64,000 nt of DNA from Rotaria macrura. Taxonomy: Eukaryota; Rotifera; Eurotatoria; Philodinida; Philodinidae. The DNA lies in the NCBI GenBank assembly GCA_900239685.1, contig OENT01000257.1, positions 62,001-126,000 of the forward strand, written 5' to 3'. A program made the translations under genes and the position numbers. Under the pieces are notes generated by a model. It searched no databases. It saw only the letters and a program-made list of their open reading frames with translations, and was not told the DNA's origin. Below, piece by piece: positions 56,470 to 64,000 of the stretch. Position 1 is the first letter of the stretch. Each line of letters starts with the position of its first letter.

Positions 56470-58966
56470 AGGATCGTTCGGTGACGGAAGTACTTGAGGA
56501 TAAAGTGATGACGTTGATGACGACGGTTGTATTTGTTGTGATAGTGAAAGTGATGGTGGTGTTGAACCTGATGGACGCATATTTTCACCCATATCATTGA
56601 TCAATTGTTGTTGGTGTTGTTGTTGTTGTTGTTGTTGCTGATGTTGTCGACGACCTTTAACTTTATCTTCACGACGATACTTGGCTCGACGATTCGAAAA
56701 CCATACCTAGAAAATATTTCAAACGTTTATTTTCTTTCGTTTGAAAAATTATGACAAATGTCATACTTGAATTCTTGCTTCAGGCAAATTAATTTTTTGT
56801 GCAAGTTTTTCACGTGCGTATACATCCGGATAGTGTGTACCATTAAAAGCTAAATAGAATATTTTAGTTTGAAAAAAATATGATGATAAGATCTTTCAAA
56901 GCATATTCATCAGTAAGTAAAAAATCAGATGATGTAGATCACCTTTTCGGAACATCATTCGTTGGATAATGTGTAGTATTCAAGTTCTATTATGTACCGT
57001 TTGTAATTATATACATAATAACACCTATGGATATATGTGCACGGTACACAATAGAACTTAAGAATCAATTTATTATAAGTAGGATTAATCGAAAATTTCT
57101 AGAATTACGCATGTAGAATTGATCGATAAACATAGATTCATCTTTCCAAGCATTTATTTTCTTATTTGGAATGATCAAGAGAATTTTTCTTAGTTTTATT
57201 TCTTCGATAAATACAAACATATACATTTATATATATACCTTGTTCTAAAGCATCGATCTGTTCCTGTGTAAATGATGTTCGGTTACGTTGTAATTTACGT
57301 TTTAATTTTAAGCGTTCTTGTATAGCTTCATCATTCTCATTTAAACCATCTCGTGCAACTGTTTTGCTATCATTACTTGCATCAGTTAAATCTAAAGAGA
57401 GAAAAAAACATTTTTTTTTCTTTTCTTTTTCTTCTTCTTGTCATTTACAATTGAATGAATAAAAAGAATGTCATCAACGATGTGGAAAAATGTACAGATT
57501 AGAAAAGATTGAACATCTGTAAAATGGTGACACAAGTTTTCTTTTTCTTTTTCTTTTCATTTCTGTTCTTCAATAAATACATCGAATATGATTTCGTTTT
57601 TTTTTCCATACTATTGATTTTGTTACCTTCTTTTTACAGCAAGGAAATGATACAGTAGCTTGAGGGCATTTGTAAATTATTTTAATCAATACTGGAGGAT
57701 GTATTTACTAAGCAACTATGTCTATGAATTTGATAAATTGAAATCAAAGCTTGTACCGAATCTACTCACTCAATAGACACAATGAATTTTTTACTAATCG
57801 GCAAATCGAGTAAACGATATCTCTGATCAATATTTTATTGAGTGTTCTCATATGAAAAATTGTATTGGTCGTTGTTGGGATTAAGAATCATATATTATTG
57901 AAGAGAAGATCTCTGAATTGAATGTATTGACATTTTTACCTCCTAGATCTTGATGATGTCCATGATTGACATCATGTGTTTGATGTTTATATTCCGAATT
58001 TGAATCTCCACTTGTTGAATATGCTGCTGATAGTGGCTGTGCACCAGGATGATGAACATAAAATGACGATGATGTTGATGATGACGGCCATGGTTGACTT
58101 TGTAAAACACGTAATTTACTATCAACAGAATAATATGTTTCATGATTTGTCATTGAATCCATTGATTTCGAGCCAAGATTTCTTAAAACTCGATTTATTG
58201 AAGATACCTTAAATGATAAAACAAAAATGTAATATAACATAATATCATCGCCTTTTAGATGATTAGTTTTTTTCATTGTACATACACTTGGTATATTTTC
58301 TGGATTACAAACATTTTCAGCCAAAAGACGATCACGAATTTCCCATGCAAATATGGACGGTGTTTCACGTTTATATTGAGCAATTTTTTGTACAACATCA
58401 TTTGTTGCTACACGAGGTTTGGAACCTCCAATTGCACGTGGTTTTATTGAACCTGTTTCGTAATATCGTGCTAAAATTTTCGATACACAACCATTTGACA
58501 CTTGTAAACACCGACTAATATCACAAGGACGCATGCCATTGTGAGCTAGTTCAACTATACGTGTTCGTGTACTATCCGGTAACGGTCGACCATTAACAAA
58601 TAAACCTCCAAGTTGATTGACTCCTGAATGGCCTAGAAAATTAATGTATACACATATTTCTTTCTCATTGCATATTCATGATTAATATTAAAAAGATGGA
58701 ACAGTAATAACACTTGAAATTCATTGCACTATAAAATTGTGATCAACCCGGCAGTGATTGATCATATTCTAATTTCTTATCAAAACAACAACAATAATAT
58801 TTTTTCTTTTCTATCTCAGATTTGTCTTGAATGAAATTGTTAAATATATGTAAACAAGGCCCTTATAGACATACGTTTTTTTCTAGAAATACTTATGTTT
58901 GATCTCATGTTAAAGTAAGAATAGCGTACCTTTATGTGCCATTGAGAGATCATTATGAATATCCAT
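55956..58966 (-). CDS. PAX6: PAX6 paired-box/homeobox transcription factor
   Basis: Nuclear regulator of eye and anterior nervous-system development in animals (family knowledge). Seven phase-consistent exons: 58966-58930, 58632-58286, 58207-57940, 57391-57239, 56849-56767, 56706-56349, 56188-55956; 492 residues. Paired domain (about 14-140): [51 protein letters not shown], then [12 protein letters not shown]. Linker about 140-250. Homeodomain (251-310): [52 protein letters not shown]. Ser at homeodomain position 50 and the paired domain together mark PAX6 rather than PAX3/7 or PAX2/5/8. The tail holds polyGln, nine-His and polyAla runs and a Pro/Ser/Thr-rich region; it ends YSPILP. Initiation at [13 protein letters not shown] in a short first coding exon. 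No 5a-type extra exon was seen in the paired domain. Unlike most PAX6, homeodomain positions 19, 21, 22 and 56 are changed (see findings). Confidence 0.97.
56978..57065. repeat. Short inverted repeat in a PAX6 intron
   Basis: The arm ATTCAAGTTCTATTATGTACCGT at 56978-57000 (shown up to its end only as a landmark; core AGTTCTATTATGTACCGT) is matched by ACGGTACACAATAGAACT at 57041-57058 with one mismatch; the loop is about 40 bp. It lies in the intron that splits the homeodomain. It could be a tiny MITE or a structured intronic element. Confidence 0.75.
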
Positions 58967-59057
58967 TGTATTGATAAACTAGAATAATACGAAAACAACA
59001 ATCAGAATAAATTTATTAAAAACAATAAAAACACGAAAGAAATTAAAACTACTTACA
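58967..59057 (-). other. PAX6: PAX6 5' UTR with a short intron
   Basis: Twelve nt before the ATG there is an acceptor (TATTATTCTAG, ending 58979). A consensus donor CACT|GTAAGT lies at 59056-59051, implying a 78-bp 5' UTR intron (58979-59056) and a noncoding exon ending at 59057. The AG so close to the ATG could equally serve as a spliced-leader acceptor. Confidence 0.5.
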
Positions 59058-59476
59058 GTGACATGATTTCAAACTATTCTTATCTGAATGTATCTGTCTG
59101 TATGGTATATAAATGTGTGTGTGTGTGTTTTTTCCTCTTACTCTTTTTTTTAGTTTTCTATTTCTATAATTGTGATTTATTCAACTATATAGTTAATGTT
59201 CATTGAATCATGTATTTATTGATCATCAACAGTCATTCATTGGGGCGTATGTTTTCTTGTCAATACAAGAAACCGAAAAGAAGGAAGAAATCTCGGAATA
59301 CAATCGAATATCTTGATTATCTTTGAACAAATATATTTTCCGTTTCTTTTCTTTTTTTTCTTCATCGCGCTTGGTTTTCTTCTTTTTGTATTTTATTTCA
59401 CATATAGATATATATATTGAGAATATTAGTAACAACTTACAGTTCAGTGAGTTGGAACTTGTTTCGGATCACACAC

Positions 59477-59490
59477 GGGCGGGCGGGCGG
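59477..59490 (+). promoter_or_regulatory. GC-box cluster upstream of PAX6
   Basis: GGGCGGGCGGGCGG, three overlapping GGGCGG-type GC boxes, about 420 bp upstream of the inferred noncoding exon end at 59057. It stands out in AT-rich surroundings. Sp/KLF-type factors bind such boxes in animals (family knowledge). Promoter role is inferred. Confidence 0.4.
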
Positions 59491-59794
59491 ACAACGCTCG
59501 CACGGATTCGGTTAGTTAGCCTCGTGTGAACGCTCGATTTGTGCGCTTACAACTGAAAGCATCGAGACAAAACACATATACAAGAGAAAAATCGGGCAAG
59601 CGTATAACGACAAGAAAAAAAGAAATAGATCGCGAAAGGATAAGACCAAGCGAGGAGAGAAGGAGATGAAGAAAAAAATGCCATAAGAGACTCCACAGGC
59701 AGCAAATCCGATTGTTTGTCGGTCTTTTTCTCGTCTTTTTCTCTCTATTTTTTCTACTCGAATGAGCATATTCGTGTCTTTCCCTTTTTTCTCC

Positions 59795-59816
59795 CTCTCT
59801 CTCTCTCTCTCTCTCT
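59795..59816 (+). repeat. (CT)n microsatellite
   Basis: Uninterrupted CT repeat of about 11 units in a pyrimidine-rich stretch upstream of PAX6. GAGA-type factors could bind the other strand, but this is speculative. Confidence 0.9.
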
Positions 59817-61750
59817 TCTGACTGGTTACCTTTTTTCCTCTCTCTTCATCTTGTTGTCATTCATATACAGACGACGTCTAAGCACTTTGTTGTAATCAAG
59901 TAGGCGAAGAAACGCAAAGAGAACAAATTAACGATTGGTTGGCTGATTTCTTTTTTCCTCTCGGGTCGATTAATGATTGGTTACTTATTTTAAGTTCGTC
60001 ATTCTTTCTTTTTTCCATTTTCTTTACCTGAGTCTTGATGAGTTTCCATTTTTTTTTCTTCAACTTCCGTGTCTCGTTCATTACGATTTATTACTGACCA
60101 CCAAGAGAGAAATCATGCCTGATTACACACGTATATACATACACACATACATAGCGAGACAAGGACATTGGTCAGCAGTGACAATTCCCAACGGAAGAAA
60201 AAGAACGACAATAATTTTCTACGCCTATGATCATCTCATAATTTCTGCTTGAAAAAATCTTACAACATTTTGCCTTTTTGTCAAGTCGGTATCAAATCGT
60301 TTTATATCATTCATATGATGTGTTCTTACTTGTTATTCTCGGACAAGACGAAGAAACAAACGACGCCTTGATATTTTAATTAAACGAGAAAAGAAACGAA
60401 ACAAGAGAAATAAAACTACGATCCGTTTGTTATTGTCGCCGAAATAAGAGAAGTCAACAACAATTGGAAATAAAGAGAAAAAAAGATTCAGGATTAAAAA
60501 AGTAATACAAATCATTATTTCTTATTGGATTGAATAATTAAGATAATCTAAATACCCTTAAGATATAATCATTCTGATTATTTTATAATTTCCCATTTGT
60601 CTTCTTTCGTTTCTCTGTTATACATGTATACAAAGTTCATTTGTATATTTTTATTTTCTAAGATGTCTTAATAGAAAAAAAAAAAGGAAACGATACCTTA
60701 AGAAAATGTTTTCAAGCAATATCTATCTTATGGCACGAAACCTATTGATAAAACAAATAAAATATCTTCATATTCATAGTCAAGAATATCCTAAGGTCAT
60801 CAAGATAGAGACAAACAGGCGATAGATCTCAATCAACAAGTGTATGTTAACGCTTATTAGAATCAGTATGAGTTTTTCTGCTATGAAAAATGCTTTTGAA
60901 AACGGTGGTATCACGACTTCTAAATCCGTCATTGATTAACGAAAGAATCATCCTGTCGCTCAGAAAACATTTTGTACTTAAAAATTTTGATGAAAGCTTG
61001 AGAAACTTTGTAAGATCATTTATCTCGAATAACATTAACGTCATAAGAATGAAATATGAAAGTTCCTACTGTTTGAGGTCATTGGATTCTTCAATATAAG
61101 AATCGACCTTGTTTAAGTCTTTTATTCTCTATGTCTCTATTATTGTTATTTAGCTGGAAGATTCACAAAAAAAAACATGTCAATTGAATTCACGTTTCTC
61201 GTTGTCAATCATTATAAACAGCAGGTGAAATTTGAAAAATATACATCGATTTCCATTTTCGGATCACTTATTTGACGCCATAGAAAACAAGTATAGTTTG
61301 ATCTAAAACAATTATCTTCTTCAATATGATCAGAATAAATATTGTATATCATCGATCAAGCACAGCAGGTCCACATTCTTGTTCTTCTTCTGACGATGGT
61401 TCTAGTCAATCATTTCTTGTTTCTTTAGTAATTACCCTAATTTCCATCTGATTAACAATCGTTACATGTTGTATATTGGATAGAACAGAATATAAAATGT
61501 TATTTCTTTCTGCTATTTTTTGCTTATCTATCGTTCGTTGTTCACAAGCACCGACAGACATTTACGATAACTAGAATTGGAAATTGGAAAAAAGACATAC
61601 ACATGTCGGAAAAGAATCAGCTTCGTGCTTGTGCACTCATACTGATGAGGTCGATCATCATTCGAGCGTGATGATGTCCGCCTACGAAATAGTTTTCTTT
61701 ATAGATGGAAAAAAGAAAGAAATCTCAACAAATCAAAACGACATCGACAA

Positions 61751-61769
61751 TGATGATGATGATGATGAC
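61751..61769 (+). repeat. (GAT)n short tandem repeat
   Basis: About six GAT units. They create an Asp run in a small open frame that is unlikely to be a gene. Confidence 0.85.
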
Positions 61770-64000
61770 GATGTTCGAAAAAAAATAGACAACAAAAGAA
61801 GAGAAAGAAGCAGAGGTGTTAACGCAATGTAATTTGCCTTGCTCTTGCTTGTCGCTGTCACCGTCAGTTATTCCGCTGAAATGATCAAAGTTAAATTAGT
61901 ATTGCATTCCTTTAGGGCCTCTGCATGTCTGCCCTATGCCTATCAATAGGAACAAGAAAGAAGATAGTGCGTGTATGTATATATGTAGTTAATTACAAAG
62001 AACTTATCATTATTGAGCGACGACTAAAATGTATGTCCGCACAATCTTCAAATAGGACAAAAAGAAAAAGATCGCAATCAGTGTTCAACATTAATGATAA
62101 AATAAGAATCTATATGAACGCTTGCCATACACACGCATTTATTACACGTCTTCAATTAAAGATTTGATTGATTTACTATGATAAAACGTTGATTCGTTTT
62201 AAGAGGCAAGAAAAAAAAATCAGAGTTTCGATTATTAATAGCAAAAAAACAAAAAGAAAAATAACGAATGAAATCAGAATTCAAATGTCATTCATTTTCT
62301 CGCTATATAGAGCGTGTTCATTGAAACGAATGTGATCTGATCCGATTGATGACAATACAATTGGTCGCACAATCAGAAATATAGACTGAAACAAGAAAGA
62401 GTGTAGAGCTTAAAAAGAAAGAAAGTTTCAATTGAGTGTCTCGCTTTAGATGATTGACGAAATGAGCGGAAGAAGACAATCATTTTCATCTCGACTTTTT
62501 TTTTTGATAGATTTGACTTTAGGCTATAGAACTCGACTTACCTGAACTGTTGCTGGTTAAGTTAAGATAGAACTATATAGTTTGTTACTCGTATGATAGC
62601 TGTTTAAATAACGAAAAAAGAATGAGATAAAAACTAGACATCCATTTTCATCCATTAGTCTTTCCGGTGCCTTCTTCTTCTATTCAACTTTATATGACTA
62701 AAAATGACTATTATTTGCGCATGGTCGATATTATTTAAGGACGTTTCAGAAAGAATTTGATATACGTTGAGCGTTTATTTTATTTATTTGAAGCATACAT
62801 AACGCAAAAGGAAAAGGCAAGAGATAATGTTTAATCATTGAACTGAACTGAAAGAAGGAAAAACAAACTTTTACATTTGTCTTTACGGCGAAGTCTAGAT
62901 TGGTTTGGTAAAAGTTTAATTTTTTTCTTTGACATTAAAAAGCGCATTGCATAAATAAATAAAAAAGTAAATTTCTTTTACTCCATGAAATTGCTCATCA
63001 TTTCTTTACTGTTTTTCAACAATTCAAAAAGAATCCTTTTATCGAACAGTATTAAATTTTATCTATAATAAGTCTAATGTAAGAATATATTGAAAATAAT
63101 ATTTTCATCATGTGCACTCTTCTTCTCATATACATAAGAAAAGTATTCATTATTATTCGTCCATTAGACGAACAAAAACGAGTCCGGAAATGTCTATTTT
63201 GTTGTAAAATAGTGAAATAAAAATTGTTACACATGAAATACATTATCGTTTAGTAGATTCTCGATAGAATATCACATTAAAATAAACGACATCATTCTGT
63301 ATTTATGTTACTAAATTACTTCTTGTAATACAAAAAGAAACCTATTCGACAACCCTCGAAGGAACAATACGCCGAACATAATACATTTCTTGGAAAAAAA
63401 AACAGGTACTACAAATGTAAATGATGGTGTCGTTTCAAAGTCTAAACTAAACATTGCTCAAAGTAAATGTCCTCACTGTCGCATCATTTAGTATGTGTCA
63501 CCATTCAATTGCCTGAAGTTGTCCTAAAAATATGGACAAACACTATTGATTTCAATGAAACAGAATCTTGTAATACATGATTCTACCATGAATGAGAATG
63601 ATAAGAATTATTTCTAATCATCTTCAGTAATATTCAATAATTGGTTCAGAAATTCAACTAGACAAATATTAGAAAAACAACTCTTCATCATCAAGAGATC
63701 AAGACACATTTCAATCGAAAACTATATAACTATACGTTATATATTATAATAAATGCAGTTTTCATCTCATTTGTAAAAATCAAAGCAACCAAGTTATCAT
63801 AATTCATTTAGCTAAAAATCAATTTGTTCTTCAACAAAAAGAATTTTCTTGTGATTTCGATGATGTTTCTCATTTCTAGTAGAGAGTTGCATGGCAATTA
63901 TATTTTTCTTTATCTTTCGTAGCAAAGAATCTATTCTTTGAGATGAATGATTCTAAGACATTTCGAATGCAAACACTATTCAACATGTCTAACAGATCGA

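Larger units (their letters stand above)
59058..64000. other. PAX6 upstream region, no gene found
   Basis: AT-rich, about 5 kb to the window edge. Features seen: a GC-rich patch GGGCGGGCGGGCGG at 59477-59490, the only such motif in the window and likely promoter-proximal; a (CT)n run at 59795-59816; a (GAT)n run at 61751-61769. Small open frames, such as 61584-61832 over the GAT run and the overlapping opposite frames at 60847-61099, match nothing known to me. Distal PAX6 enhancers could lie here but cannot be read from one sequence. Confidence 0.5.

Noticed and set aside
61584..61832. 82-codon frame containing an Asp run
   Set aside because: Asp run is a GAT microsatellite; no homology and no splice context.

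Overview
The window is nuclear DNA from an invertebrate animal. It is AT-rich, and the genes are cut into many small exons by GT-AG introns, many only about 50-80 bp long, with a few of 1-2 kb. All recognisable genes are metazoan families (NPC1, SEC14L1/5, PTEN, ABHD13, cholinesterase-like, myosin regulatory light chain, SIL1, LIM protein, PAX6). Base composition, intron style and protein divergence would fit a bdelloid rotifer such as Rotaria or Adineta, but that is a guess from impression, not a measurement. I rebuilt exon structures by hand, using reading-phase continuity and remembered family consensus.

Layout. 1-3698 (-): 5' two thirds of an NPC1-like sterol transporter, running off the left edge. 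3.7-6.3 kb: no gene; a TA-flanked foldback element beside a diverged inverted duplication. 6280-12063 (-): complete SEC14L1/5-type protein (PRELI + CRAL-TRIO + GOLD). 13824-16934 (-): complete PTEN with a novel C-tail. 17-27.2 kb: gene-poor, repeat-bearing gap with a 1.4 kb palindrome and an 820 bp hAT-type non-autonomous transposon with an 8-bp target duplication. 27172-31282 (+): ABHD13-like hydrolase. 32578-39290 (+): membrane-anchored cholinesterase/neuroligin-like carboxylesterase with an intact triad. 39388-42439 (-): disordered Arg/Asp/Pro-rich protein with a repeated YVD motif, tail-to-tail with the esterase. 42813-44110 (-): myosin regulatory light chain. 45067-48668 (-): SIL1. 50524-52225 (-): four-LIM-domain protein, 5' end unresolved. 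55956-58966 (-): PAX6 with paired domain and homeodomain. 59-64 kb: no gene found; the part next to PAX6 is probably its promoter and 5' flank.

The genes are ordinary animal housekeeping, muscle and developmental genes and do not form a pathway. I found no bacterial-type operon, CRISPR array, defence island or horizontally acquired cluster. The most unusual content is the repeat architecture (three inverted-repeat systems, two with recognisable target-site duplications), the YVD-repeat protein, very small exons in the myosin light chain, and changes in the PAX6 homeodomain and PTEN tail.
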